This document shows, piece by piece, positions 1-8,623 of a stretch of DNA of 43,494 bases. The notes below the pieces were generated by a model that searched no databases, was not told the DNA's origin, and saw nothing but the letters and a program-made list of their open reading frames with translations. Position 1 is the first letter of the stretch, and the number at the start of each line of letters is the position of its first letter. The position numbers and the translations under genes are program-made. The DNA is from an uncultured Alphaproteobacteria bacterium (GTDB lineage: Bacteria > Pseudomonadota > Alphaproteobacteria > Rhodobacterales > Rhodobacteraceae): positions 1 to 43,494 of the forward strand of contig CACDWF010000014.1 in the NCBI GenBank assembly GCA_902556405.1, in the 5' to 3' direction.

Positions 1-1012
1 TAATCTCACTAGCCATTTTGCTTGCTGCAGCTGACGTTTGAAAGCCATATCCTCCTTGACCTGCAAGCCAAAAGAAACTGGGAACAATGCTATCAAAACC
101 AATAACAAGGGTGCGATCAGGCGCAAAAGTTCGAAGGCCCGCCCAGCTTGACGTAATTCTTTTAACAGAATAGCTTACTACTTCCTCAAAATTGAAAATG
201 CCTTTTGCTAAGTCCTCATCATTTGCATACGCGTCATGAGGAAAAGACTTGGTTTCTTCTGATGGGGAGACAATCATTTCTCCTGCATCAGGTTTTGCGT
301 AAAAAGATTCATTTAGTCCAAAAGCCATTGGCCAACTTTTATGATTACCACTATCATCAGGAGCAGACACTCTAGCCATAGATCTTTTAAGAGGTAAAAA
401 GCCCAAAGGTTCGATGCCACATTTCAATGCTAATTCATCTACCCAAGCTCCTGCTGCATTTACAATGATATCACAAATAAATGTTTTTTTATCCGTTGTA
501 ATGTGCCACTTCCCTTCTTTATACTTAGCAGTAATTACTTTGGAGTCGGTATAAATTTCTGACCCGTTGGCTTTTATATCTTTTGTAAAATGTTGTAATA
601 GTTTATCTGTGTCAATATCGTAAATGTCCTCTTTGTATCCAGCATATTTTACAGATTTATTATTGATTATTTCAATTAGGCTACGCGCATCACTGACAGA
701 TATTTCATTGTGGGCAAAACCTGAACATTGCTCTTTAAATGCATATTTTTCGTCTTTTTTTCCTAAAATTAGGCTGCCCCTTGGGGACAGGACATCTACG
801 CCATCCTTAGAAAGAAAGCTTTTACTTGCACTATTGAATTCCCGAATAACTTCGTTTCCGTAGTCTTCGATAAATGCAGCAGCGGATCTACTTGATGAGT
901 GGTACCCAAGATTTCCTTCGGCTTCTAGCAAAGTTACCTTCGCTGATTTACTTAGTCTGCCTGCAACTGAAAGACCAGCAATCCCACCACCAACTACTAA
1001 TATATCTACCAT
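1..1012 (-). CDS. FAD-dependent amino-acid oxidase/dehydrogenase, DadA-like (3' end beyond window)
   Basis: The reading frame is open from an ATG at 1012 down to base 1, giving 337 visible residues and no stop, so the C-terminus lies outside the window. Residues 3-13 are a Rossmann strand with the FAD motif GGGIAG. The visible end has the family motif GLRTFAPDR and then a FFWLAGQGGYG segment, typical of D-amino-acid and sarcosine-type oxidases that oxidise C-N bonds. An in-frame GTG 15 bases upstream could also serve as start. It follows the tiny membrane ORF at 1027-1182 on the same strand, so the two are probably co-transcribed. A second DadA-like gene lies at 4096. The substrate cannot be read from sequence; an amino acid or N-methylated amino acid is the family expectation. 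Confidence 0.85.
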   Translation of the reverse strand, partial: MVDILVVGGGIAGLSVAGRLSKSAKVTLLEAEGNLGYHSSSRSAAAFIEDYGNEVIREFNSASKSFLSKDGVDVLSPRGSLILGKKDEKYAFKEQCSGFAHNEISVSDARSLIEIINNKSVKYAGYKEDIYDIDTDKLLQHFTKDIKANGSEIYTDSKVITAKYKEGKWHITTDKKTFICDIIVNAAGAWVDELALKCGIEPLGFLPLKRSMARVSAPDDSGNHKSWPMAFGLNESFYAKPDAGEMIVSPSEETKSFPHDAYANDEDLAKGIFNFEEVVSYSVKRITSSWAGLRTFAPDRTLVIGFDSIVPSFFWLAGQGGYGFQTSAAASKMASEI

Positions 1013-1026
1013 CTGAATCTCATTCA

Positions 1027-1182
1027 CTAGACCACATATATCATTATACCAAAAGCAATACTACCTATTATGACTAACCAAATTAAGCTCGATCCAAGCA
1101 TGAAAAGTTTGAGTATTTTTAATATGGGTCTGAAGCCAAAAAGAAGTAAAAAGCCAATTATGCCCAGAAAAAAAAGTTCCAA
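1027..1182 (-). CDS. Tiny two-helix membrane protein, 51 aa
   Basis: A 51-codon frame starts at TTG (1182), directly after an in-frame TAA, with GAGG about 7 bases upstream as a possible ribosome site. It stops with TAG 14 bases before the DadA-like ATG. The protein is almost wholly hydrophobic: residues 3-17 and 28-51 look like membrane helices, separated by a short basic loop with Arg18, Lys22 and Lys25. I recognise no family. Position immediately upstream of the FAD oxidase suggests one transcript, and the protein might anchor or assist it. Without homologs a chance ORF cannot be excluded, but the sustained hydrophobicity, ribosome site and tight spacing favour a real gene. Confidence 0.5.
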   Translation of the reverse strand: MELFFLGIIGFLLLFGFRPILKILKLFMLGSSLIWLVIIGSIAFGIMIYVV

Positions 1183-1249
1183 TTATTGACCTCGATCAAA
1201 AATATTTTTATTTTAATTATTCAAGATAAATTAACAATCTTCCAGAATA

Positions 1250-1975
1250 ATGCGACTCAAAAACAAAAAAGCTTTCGTAACTGCCGCCGGTCAGGGAATT
1301 GGTAAAGCTATAGCAGAGAAATTCTTCCATTTTGGTTCCGATGTGCTGGCCGTTGACATAAACGATGATAATTTAACGCAATTAAAAGTCTCCAAGTCTC
1401 TTTGTGTAGATGTAAGAGATGCTGAAGCTATCCTTAAAGCGATAAAAGATTTTGAGCCAGACATATTGATAAATTGTGCAGGTATAGTTCATTCAGGTAC
1501 AATACTTATATCTAAAGAAGAGGAGTTTGATGACGCAATTGATTTAAATATCAAGTCTATGTATCGCACTATAAAAGCTGCTATCCCTTTTATGCAGAAT
1601 AAAGGTGGTGGAAGTATAATTAATATTGGTTCCGTGGTTTCATCTGTAATTGGCGCACCAAATCGTTGTGTTTATGGTTTGTCAAAAGCTGCAGTAATCG
1701 GTTTAACCAAGTCTGTAGCGGTAGATTTTGTTAAAGAGGGAATTAGATGTAATTGCATATGCCCAGGTACTGTTGATACCCCGTCATTGCACGAAAGGCT
1801 GGAAGCGACTGGTGATTATGATAAGGCTATGAATGACTTTGTTAATAGGCAACCCATGGGAAGACTTGGTTTGGCAGATGAAATTGCTGATCTAGCAGTT
1901 TATTTGGCATCTGATGAAAGTAAATTTGTTACGGGGCAAGAGCATATTATCGATGGAGGATGGTCTGCTAGTTGA
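1250..1975 (+). CDS. Short-chain dehydrogenase, DHRS6/BDH2-like
   Basis: This 241-residue classical SDR oxidises or reduces a hydroxy/keto group with NAD(P). The nucleotide motif TAAGQGIG spans residues 11-18. The catalytic set is Ser128, Tyr142 and Lys146, in the segment NRCVYGLSK. The segment GIRCNCICPGTVDTPSL is close to mammalian DHRS6 (BDH2), described as a cytosolic 3-hydroxybutyrate dehydrogenase and more recently as a 4-oxo-L-proline reductase; bacterial relatives include sugar-acid dehydrogenases. Arg139 sits where DHRS6 has its substrate-contacting arginine. It leads a plus-strand group with the FadH-like and second DadA-like genes. The family is sure and the substrate is not. A hydroxyproline-like or hydroxyacid substrate would fit the neighbours, but that is inference. 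Confidence 0.85.
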   Translation: MRLKNKKAFVTAAGQGIGKAIAEKFFHFGSDVLAVDINDDNLTQLKVSKSLCVDVRDAEAILKAIKDFEPDILINCAGIVHSGTILISKEEEFDDAIDLNIKSMYRTIKAAIPFMQNKGGGSIINIGSVVSSVIGAPNRCVYGLSKAAVIGLTKSVAVDFVKEGIRCNCICPGTVDTPSLHERLEATGDYDKAMNDFVNRQPMGRLGLADEIADLAVYLASDESKFVTGQEHIIDGGWSAS

Positions 1976-2022
1976 TTGGTTGTCGTCTTGAGTGAAGAAT
2001 TTTTAAGAAAGTAGGAAATAAA

Positions 2023-4056
2023 ATGAAAAATAAATATAGGCATATTTTTGAACCACTGATAGTCGGCAACCATATTATAAAAAATAGAATTATAATGGGA
2101 TCTATGCACACAGGCTTAGAAGAGGGAGGACAAGACGACTTTTCTAGAATGGGAGAATATTTTGCTGAAAGGGCATCCACAGGCGTTGGTCTTATAATAA
2201 CGGGAGGTATTTCCCCCAATGAGGAAGGTGCTCTTGACGGCGCTATTTTTAACCAACAAAGTCAAATCGCAAGACATAAGCTTGTAACAGATGCGGTGCA
2301 TAATGCCAATGTAGATACAAAAATTTGTATGCAGATTTTACATTCGGGTCCGTTGGCAATTAGTAAGGAATTAGTTGCCGCTAGTCCAGTTCGATCTAGA
2401 ATTGGTCGTCTTGTTCCTAACGAAATGTCACTAGAGGTGCTCAGAAAGCAAATTGGTGATTTTATCAAGTGCGCGGAACTATGTAAAAAAGCTAATTATG
2501 ATGGAGTGGAAATCATTGGTTCAGCTGGATATTTTATTTCTACTTTTTTCGTTAACAAAACAAATCTGAGAACAGACGAATATGGAGGATGTTTCCCTAA
2601 TAAAATAAGAATTGCAACAGAAATTGTGGAAGGAATTCGTAAATCTGTTGGTGAAGATTTTCTGATTATATTCAGAATACCAGCAATGGATATGCTTGAG
2701 GGAGGAATGTCATGGGAAGAGATCTGTACTTTAGGGCAGGCCTTAGAAAATTCAGGTGTTTCGATAGTGTCTACTCATTTTTCATGGCATGAAAGTCCTG
2801 TTCCAACCATTGCAACTATGGTTCCAAGAGCAGCTTTTACTTCAGTAACTAAACGCTTAAAAAGTGTTATTAATGTTCCGGTAATTACATCAAACAGAAT
2901 AAATATGCCCGATGTAGCAGAGACAGTTTTGGCGAATGGTGATGCAGACTTAGTTTCGATGGCAAGACCATTTCTTGCAGATGGTAAAATTTTTGAAAAA
3001 ATTAAAGAGGGCAGGGAAGACGAAATAAACACATGCATAGCTTGTAACCAAGCTTGCCTAGATCATGCCTTTGATAAAAAAGAAATATCATGCCTAGTGA
3101 ATCCGAGAGCATGTAATGAAACCAACCTGAACTATTTACCAACTACGAATAAAAAAACTATTGCCGTGATTGGTGCTGGCCCAGCAGGACTTGCTTTTTC
3201 TGAAATTGCAGCTTCAAGAGGGCATCATGTTGAATTATTTGAGGCAAGTGATCAGATAGGGGGTCAGTTTAATTTGGCCAAACAAATACCCGGTAAAGAG
3301 GAGTTTCATGAAACAATCCGCTATTTTTCTACCATGCTTAAGAAAAATGGTGTTAAAGTACATTTAAACAAAAAGGTTCAACCTATTGATTTAATGAATA
3401 AAAAATATGATGAGATCATTGTATCGACGGGAGTATATCCAAGGTCTCTTGATATTCCTGGTTCTGATGAAGAGATAGTAATTTCATATATAGATGCAAT
3501 AAGAAACATAGATAAAATTGGGAAAAAGGTAGTTATAATTGGAGCTGGGGGTATAGGGTTTGATATGGCTGAACTCTTATCTCATGGTAAAAAGAACCCC
3601 TCTACCAATATAGACGACTTTGCTGAGCAATGGGGTATAGATTTTACCAATCATCCGAGAGGGGGTGTAACGGGTGTTATGGCTAAATCAAGTAAATCTG
3701 AGCGTGAAATCTATTTATTGCAAAGAAAAGTAACGCCATTAGGGATTGCTTTAGGTAAAACTACTGGATGGACTCACAGGTTAAGTTTGAGGAAAAAAGA
3801 AATAAAGATGCTTAAGGGAGTTACCTATAAAAAGATTGCAAAAAATGGTATTCACATCTCTATTTATGATCAGGATCAGTTTATTGAATGCGACAACATT
3901 ATTGTTTGTGCTGGACAGGAGCCAGACCGTTCATTTTTTAACTCGGCAAATAATACTGAATTTCGTATGCACCTGGTCGGAGGTGCTTATGAGGCTAGAG
4001 AATTAGATGCAAAGGTCGCAATTAAGCAAGCTTCGGAATTAGCAGCAGTTCTTTAG
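2023..4056 (+). CDS. fadH: FadH-type 2,4-dienoyl-CoA reductase family flavoenzyme (FMN, 4Fe-4S, FAD)
   Basis: At 677 residues this has the length and layout of E. coli FadH: an N-terminal old-yellow-enzyme barrel (about 1-335), a 4Fe-4S cluster, then an FAD/NAD(P)-binding half starting at the AVIGAGPAG motif (381-389). The cluster cysteines are 338, 341, 345 and 357. Tyr170 in GSAGY and His256 in FSWHE lie at the E. coli catalytic positions Tyr166 and His252 with a constant offset of four. Family members reduce 2,4-dienoyl-CoA with NADPH; relatives demethylate amines (trimethylamine dehydrogenase, stachydrine demethylase). The context is amine-oxidase-like rather than beta-oxidation, so the true substrate may differ from FadH. 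A good ribosome site (AGGA) precedes the ATG. Confidence 0.82.
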   Translation: MKNKYRHIFEPLIVGNHIIKNRIIMGSMHTGLEEGGQDDFSRMGEYFAERASTGVGLIITGGISPNEEGALDGAIFNQQSQIARHKLVTDAVHNANVDTKICMQILHSGPLAISKELVAASPVRSRIGRLVPNEMSLEVLRKQIGDFIKCAELCKKANYDGVEIIGSAGYFISTFFVNKTNLRTDEYGGCFPNKIRIATEIVEGIRKSVGEDFLIIFRIPAMDMLEGGMSWEEICTLGQALENSGVSIVSTHFSWHESPVPTIATMVPRAAFTSVTKRLKSVINVPVITSNRINMPDVAETVLANGDADLVSMARPFLADGKIFEKIKEGREDEINTCIACNQACLDHAFDKKEISCLVNPRACNETNLNYLPTTNKKTIAVIGAGPAGLAFSEIAASRGHHVELFEASDQIGGQFNLAKQIPGKEEFHETIRYFSTMLKKNGVKVHLNKKVQPIDLMNKKYDEIIVSTGVYPRSLDIPGSDEEIVISYIDAIRNIDKIGKKVVIIGAGGIGFDMAELLSHGKKNPSTNIDDFAEQWGIDFTNHPRGGVTGVMAKSSKSEREIYLLQRKVTPLGIALGKTTGWTHRLSLRKKEIKMLKGVTYKKIAKNGIHISIYDQDQFIECDNIIVCAGQEPDRSFFNSANNTEFRMHLVGGAYEARELDAKVAIKQASELAAVL

Positions 4057-4095
4057 TTTTTAAAGTATAATTTTTATAATTATGAAAGGAAGCAG

Positions 4096-5406
4096 ATGAG
4101 TAACGAACAAAATTTTGATGCTATCATTATTGGGGCTGGTGTTATCGGCAACGCCGTTGCCTTTGAGTTATCTAAACAAGGTTTGAAGACTCTAAACATT
4201 GATAGAAATCACGTATCAGGTTATGGCTCTACTTCGGCTTCCTGTGCAATTATTAGAGTACATTACTCGACGTTTGATGGCTGCGCTCTTGCTTATGAGA
4301 GTTATCACTTTTGGAAAGATTGGATGGCATATTTAGAGGCATCCGAACACGATAATCTGGCTAAGTTTATTGAGTGTGGGTGTATGATTTACCAAACTGA
4401 GCAAAATAATTATCTAGATAAAGTAATTAAAAGAGCTGAAGAACTGAATATACCCCATGAGCTATGGGATCCAAAAAAAATAAAAGAAAAATTAAGAATT
4501 GTTGATACGAATAAATATGGACCTGTAAAGTCAACAAGCGATAAAAGCTTTGGGTCAAAAACCGGAGATGATTTAAGGGGATCTGTTTTTTTTCCCACAG
4601 CAGGTTATATAAATGATCCTCAGCTTTCTGCACAAAATCTACAAATGGCAGCTTCAAAGAAAGGAGCAAAATTTCTATTTAAATCAAGCGTTAAAGAGAT
4701 AATTCAGGAAAAGGGGAGAGTCAGTGGCGTTGTGTTAGAAAATGGTGAGAAAATTAGCACAAAAATTGTTGTGAATGTTGCTGGGCCACACTCTATGAAG
4801 GTCAACCAGATGGCAGACGTAGAAAATGATATGAATATAAAAACGAAAGCTTTAAAGGTTGAGGTCTGTCATGTGCCTTCACCATCGGGATTTAATTACG
4901 AGAAAGAAGGTTTTGTAATTTCTGACAGCGATATAGGGTGTTATAGCCGACCTGAAATTGGAAACAATGTGCTTATCGGTAGTGAAGACCCAGAATGTGA
5001 TGAAAGGTTGTTCGTAGATCCTGATATTTGGGACGAAAGCTTTTCTGAGCAATGGAGAACTCAGGTTTTAAGACAGGCACAGAGGTACCCAGATTTGCCA
5101 ATACCATCAAATTCAAAGGGTGTGGTGGCTTTATATGACGTATCTGATGATTGGATCCCCATTTACGATAAATCCTCTTTGTCAGGATTTTATATGGCGG
5201 TTGGCTCAAGTGGAAATCAATATAAGAACGCTCCGATGGCTGGAAAGATTATGGCTGAATTGATAGTGAAATGCGAAAATGGGCATGATCATGACAAGGA
5301 TCCTATCAAACTTCAATTAAATTATATTGATAGAGAAATTGATCTGGGCTTTTATTCACGCAACCGCGTAATTAATGAAGAAAGCAGTATGTCCGTTTTG
5401 GGTTAA
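4096..5406 (+). CDS. FAD-dependent oxidoreductase, DadA/sarcosine-oxidase-beta-like
   Basis: This 436-residue protein has a dinucleotide-binding start (residues 10-18, IIIGAGVIG), the beta-strand end LNIDR, and a STSASCAIIR segment where related oxidases contact flavin. These features place it with glycine/D-amino-acid and sarcosine-type oxidases (DAO fold). No signal peptide is seen, so it should be cytosolic. It follows the FadH-like gene by about 40 bases with a clear ribosome site (AAGGA) and ends the plus-strand group. Its stop overlaps the stop of the convergent NicX-like gene by three bases. It is a different branch from the DadA-like protein at 1-1012, so the locus carries two non-identical C-N oxidases. 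Confidence 0.82.
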   Translation: MSNEQNFDAIIIGAGVIGNAVAFELSKQGLKTLNIDRNHVSGYGSTSASCAIIRVHYSTFDGCALAYESYHFWKDWMAYLEASEHDNLAKFIECGCMIYQTEQNNYLDKVIKRAEELNIPHELWDPKKIKEKLRIVDTNKYGPVKSTSDKSFGSKTGDDLRGSVFFPTAGYINDPQLSAQNLQMAASKKGAKFLFKSSVKEIIQEKGRVSGVVLENGEKISTKIVVNVAGPHSMKVNQMADVENDMNIKTKALKVEVCHVPSPSGFNYEKEGFVISDSDIGCYSRPEIGNNVLIGSEDPECDERLFVDPDIWDESFSEQWRTQVLRQAQRYPDLPIPSNSKGVVALYDVSDDWIPIYDKSSLSGFYMAVGSSGNQYKNAPMAGKIMAELIVKCENGHDHDKDPIKLQLNYIDREIDLGFYSRNRVINEESSMSVLG

Positions 5407-6455
5407 ACACCGCTAAAAACGTTTTTTAAAGTCCCGTGTTTTTCCAAGAGACCTTTTGTATCCTCAAAGCCATCGAGCATTAATTCTCCATCTTTCCACA
5501 ATGGCTTGTCATCGATTAGCACAGTATGATTAGGAATCATCCAACATATCTCACCTGGTGCATAGTTCCCACAGGTATGAAAATGAAGATATTTGGGTTG
5601 TCCGAACACTGTATTTGACCATTTATCAGGGTCATTCTCATAAAATTTATTATCCTCTGTTCTTGGATGTATCCCCGGGTGCCACGAGTGTACCGCATGC
5701 ATATCTATGTCAAACTTTTGAGAAACATACGTATAGTGGTTCTGAATATTGATGACATCGTCAGATGTTCCCTGCATATCAGCAATTCTACCATTCTCAA
5801 TATGAATAGTTACTTCACTATTTATTTTTATAAAATTAGGTTTGTAAAATCGAGATCCTGTAGATGTCAGATAGTTGTTCAAAACAACTTTGCCTGAGAA
5901 CGGTTTTGCGTCTATGGGTTTAGGAACAAGTATTGGAAATCGTAGTACAGATACTTCTGTAGTTTCAGAGTTATCTTTAGTTATTTCTCCAATCAAATTT
6001 GTTCCTAGTGGGCAAGTAAGTTTAATTATATTGGAGTTTTCTATCAACCGATCAATTGCGTTCTTTACGAGGATATTTAATTTATAGTCCAGTGTCCCAA
6101 AGATAGACGCTAGGCTTTCGCAGTCTCTTACATAGCTCATAACTCGCTTTGTAGAAAAGCCTTTTTTCTCAAAACGATTTTGATCACCCAATCGCGCAAA
6201 AAAAATAACACAGCTATATTTATTAATTTTTTCATAAAAATTTTGATCTTGATTTGTCTCGGGAGAACCAACTTCATCTAAAGAAGCTTGAATACCGATT
6301 TCTTCGGCACATTGCAAAATAAAGTCAGAAATATCATTCTTATACCAGCCTAAACTTTCTTTTTCCCTCACAATTAATAAAGTATCTGATTGCTTTAGTC
6401 TTGCACATTCTATTAGAAGATTGTGCGCTGCTTTTGAAAGTATTTTGTCATTCAT
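5403..6455 (-). CDS. NicX/aminopeptidase-T (M29)-like metalloenzyme, possible ring-cleaving dioxygenase
   Basis: I take the ATG at 6455, which lies five bases after the previous stop; a longer frame from 6515 would overlap the upstream gene by 55 bases. The resulting 350-residue protein matches the length of NicX, the Fe(II) 2,5-dihydroxypyridine 5,6-dioxygenase that shares the M29 aminopeptidase fold. Candidate metal ligands are His256 and His259 in VHSWHPGIHP and His291/His293 in HFHTCG; which ones bind metal I cannot assign. It is last in the minus-strand operon after the 2-oxoglutarate oxygenase, the AhpD-like gene and the ABC genes. A peptidase role is possible, but the oxygenase-rich context favours ring or C-C cleavage. 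Family call is moderate and function uncertain. Confidence 0.6.
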   Translation of the reverse strand: MNDKILSKAAHNLLIECARLKQSDTLLIVREKESLGWYKNDISDFILQCAEEIGIQASLDEVGSPETNQDQNFYEKINKYSCVIFFARLGDQNRFEKKGFSTKRVMSYVRDCESLASIFGTLDYKLNILVKNAIDRLIENSNIIKLTCPLGTNLIGEITKDNSETTEVSVLRFPILVPKPIDAKPFSGKVVLNNYLTSTGSRFYKPNFIKINSEVTIHIENGRIADMQGTSDDVINIQNHYTYVSQKFDIDMHAVHSWHPGIHPRTEDNKFYENDPDKWSNTVFGQPKYLHFHTCGNYAPGEICWMIPNHTVLIDDKPLWKDGELMLDGFEDTKGLLEKHGTLKNVFSGV

Positions 6456-6460
6456 ATGGT

Positions 6461-7420
6461 CTATTTTCTGTATGAAAATGCTTTGCCAAATCTCCATATA
6501 AGATAGTCGCCACATGTTATTGGGTCGCTAAGGCTTTTTTCGTTTTCACCAAATATATCAGCTGGATTAATATATGTCTCTGGATTTGGGTCGAAAGCTA
6601 GAACTATCGACAGACGTTCCTTTCCTGATTTATTAACAACTCGGTGGGGTGTTGATTTATATAAACCATTTGTCCATCTGCTCAGAAGGTCTGCCACATT
6701 CACTACTAATGTACCTTCTATAGGCGGTGCATGAAACCAATCACCTGATGAATCTTGTATTTGAAGTCCTCCAACAGAGTCTTGGCAAAGAACGGTTAAA
6801 ACGCCAAAATCTGTATGAGCGCTTACGCCAAATTGATCATCACCCATTTTTTTTGGTTGATCAGGGTAATAAACGAGAGATGCGCGGCTTAAGGGTTGAG
6901 TAGCATTTCGGATAAAAAAATCTCTTTTTAAATCTAGGCCCAAAGCAAAGCCTTCTAAAAGAGTTTTAGCCAAGTTGTCTGCTAAATCAAAATAATTAAG
7001 GGCATTTTCCTTAAAGCTTGGGATAAAGCTCGGCCACTTATTAGGGCCCCTAATAGGGTGGTCGTCAATTTCCCCAACTTGGTATTCATAGCCCCAAATA
7101 AAGCTTTCTTTTAAGTCAGGTTTTGCGTCATCTTTCATTTTTGCACCGCCAAAACCGAGCCAACCTCTATGTCTTTCTGAAATCGTCACTAATTCTTTAT
7201 TTTCCTCGCTGGATCTAAAGAATTTGAGACCATCATCTCTCAGTGCATCAATTTTTTTTTGTGGAATACCGTGGTTTTTTATGTAAATAAAACCCAATCC
7301 CGTGCTCGCTTCATAAAGTTCTGTTGCAACCGAAGTGGGGTCCGAATTATCTCTAAGAGATCCAATGTCAATAATGGGAACTTTGTTAATGTCTAGCTCT
7401 TTTACTAATGAGGTGTTCAT
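6461..7420 (-). CDS. 2-oxoglutarate/Fe(II) dioxygenase, isopenicillin-N-synthase family
   Basis: This 319-residue cytosolic oxygenase has the full iron site: His202 and Asp204 in AHTDFG and His259 in STPHR, plus the 2-oxoglutarate-binding Arg269-x-Ser271. The N-terminal DIOX_N part (about 14-110) includes GFIYIKNHGIP. The family hydroxylates, desaturates or cyclises small molecules using O2 and 2-oxoglutarate. The ribosome site AGGA precedes the ATG, eight bases after the AhpD-like stop, and the NicX-like gene follows within six bases, so all three are surely co-transcribed. The natural substrate is unknown; a first hydroxylation of the compound taken up by the adjacent ABC system is a reasonable reading. 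Confidence 0.88.
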   Translation of the reverse strand: MNTSLVKELDINKVPIIDIGSLRDNSDPTSVATELYEASTGLGFIYIKNHGIPQKKIDALRDDGLKFFRSSEENKELVTISERHRGWLGFGGAKMKDDAKPDLKESFIWGYEYQVGEIDDHPIRGPNKWPSFIPSFKENALNYFDLADNLAKTLLEGFALGLDLKRDFFIRNATQPLSRASLVYYPDQPKKMGDDQFGVSAHTDFGVLTVLCQDSVGGLQIQDSSGDWFHAPPIEGTLVVNVADLLSRWTNGLYKSTPHRVVNKSGKERLSIVLAFDPNPETYINPADIFGENEKSLSDPITCGDYLIWRFGKAFSYRK

Positions 7421-7428
7421 TATAATTC

Positions 7429-7764
7429 CTAATTTGATAGTTGATCAAAGGCCTCCAATGCCTTTGCACTATATGTTATTGACGGACCACCACCCATATA
7501 TGAGCTCATGCTTAGAGCTTCAACTAATTCCTCTCTTGTTGCCCCTAAACGAACTAAATGTTCAACGTGTAGTCCTATGCAACTCTCACACCTGACAGCA
7601 ACTGAGATACCAAGCGCAATAAATTCCTTGGTTTTTTCACTCAAGTGTCCATTCTTCTTTGCATCTTTACCCATAACTCCAAAACCTTCAAACGTAGCTG
7701 GGGTTTCCTTTTGAAATTTTGAAAACAGTTGTTTGGTATCAGCAGTTAATCTTTTCCATTCCAT
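7429..7764 (-). CDS. Carboxymuconolactone decarboxylase/AhpD-like protein
   Basis: A 111-residue single-domain protein of the CMD/AhpD fold. The redox motif is intact: Cys59-x-x-Cys62 followed by His66 (CESCIGLHVEH), the pattern of thiol peroxidase-type AhpD proteins rather than of the decarboxylase itself, which lacks the cysteine pair. Such proteins are small cytosolic oligomers that detoxify peroxides or act on lactones. It lies between the ABC permease and the 2-oxoglutarate oxygenase on the same strand. A role protecting the oxygenases from peroxide, or one step of the pathway, is inferred. Compare the related protein at 10375, where the second cysteine is lost. Confidence 0.85.
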   Translation of the reverse strand: MEWKRLTADTKQLFSKFQKETPATFEGFGVMGKDAKKNGHLSEKTKEFIALGISVAVRCESCIGLHVEHLVRLGATREELVEALSMSSYMGGGPSITYSAKALEAFDQLSN

Positions 7765-7846
7765 ATTTTATCTTTCTTTTCTAAATTTAACTAAAGTCTA
7801 AATTTTCTGACATTTTATTCAATAGTTCATTATTTCCAAAATGGTC

Positions 7847-8617
7847 TTAGCTGCTGGCGCTTTCATTGGATCCAAGCTTTTTCTCCAAATATCTTACCCC
7901 AAAGCTAATAAGCAACACTAGAATTAGATACTCAAAAATCAAAAGTGTGTAGATCTCTAAAGGACGGTATTCTGTTACAACTATCTCGTTTGCTCTTCTT
8001 GTTAACTCTTGCATCCCAATAACTGAGGCGAATGCAGACATTTTTACAATATAGATGAATTGGTTTGCCAGAGGTGGTAGAATCCTTCTCAATGCTTGGG
8101 GCATGATCACATATCTCATGGTTTGGTAGTAGTTTAGGCCAATAGTCTTTGCAGCTTCAGTTTGTCCTTTAGAAATGGATTGTATGCCAGCCCTATAAAT
8201 TTCTGCAGTGAATGCACTATCCGAAATTGCTAATGTGATAATTGCTCCCCAGAAAGCATCGATATTAGCATCTATGCCCATTGACTTTAAAATGACAGGA
8301 AGTCCATAAAACACCCAGAACAACATTGGTAACAAAGGAATAGACCTAATAAATTCTACATAGACTCTGTTAAATAGTTTTAGCAGTTTATTGTCGGACA
8401 TTGCTGGCAATGCTACAACAAGGCCTATAAAAATTGATAAAAAGGCAGCAATTATTGATAAAAGTATTGTTGAGTAAAACCCTCCAACCAAAAATTTTAT
8501 ATTTGTCCACCCAGCTTTAGTAGAAGGGTCAATTACATACCACCCCCAAGTGCCTTCGGGCGACGAGCAGCTGCTTAAAGTAAAAAAAAGTAAAAATAAT
8601 ATTAAGATACGAAACAT
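7847..8617 (-). CDS. Polar amino-acid ABC transporter permease with lipoprotein-like N-terminus
   Basis: This 256-residue inner-membrane permease carries the ABC coupling (EAA) loop, EAAKTIGLNYYQTMRYVIMP, followed by ALRR, and about five membrane segments, as in HisM/GlnP-type permeases. Oddly, residues 1-17 form a hydrophobic stretch ending in a lipobox, LSSC with Cys17, then a short WGWYV-containing segment before the first usual helix. It starts six bases after the ATPase stop with no evident ribosome site, implying translational coupling. No second permease gene is present, so it would act as a homodimer. The substrate-binding protein is divergent at 9546. Confidence 0.88.
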   Translation of the reverse strand: MFRILILFLLFFTLSSCSSPEGTWGWYVIDPSTKAGWTNIKFLVGGFYSTILLSIIAAFLSIFIGLVVALPAMSDNKLLKLFNRVYVEFIRSIPLLPMLFWVFYGLPVILKSMGIDANIDAFWGAIITLAISDSAFTAEIYRAGIQSISKGQTEAAKTIGLNYYQTMRYVIMPQALRRILPPLANQFIYIVKMSAFASVIGMQELTRRANEIVVTEYRPLEIYTLLIFEYLILVLLISFGVRYLEKKLGSNESASS

Positions 8618-8623
8618 TGTTAA

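Noticed and set aside
624-1077. Two plus-strand ORFs of 79 and 67 codons
   Set aside because: They lie opposite the DadA-like gene and the tiny membrane ORF, with no family features; they are antisense shadows.
5403-5406. Shared stop codons of convergent genes as a regulatory element
   Set aside because: This short tail overlap (also at 32943-32951) is ordinary in compact genomes.
6456-6515. Longer start for the NicX-like gene
   Set aside because: It would overlap the oxygenase gene by 55 bases and adds a lead unlike the family; ATG 6455 gives the usual 350 residues.
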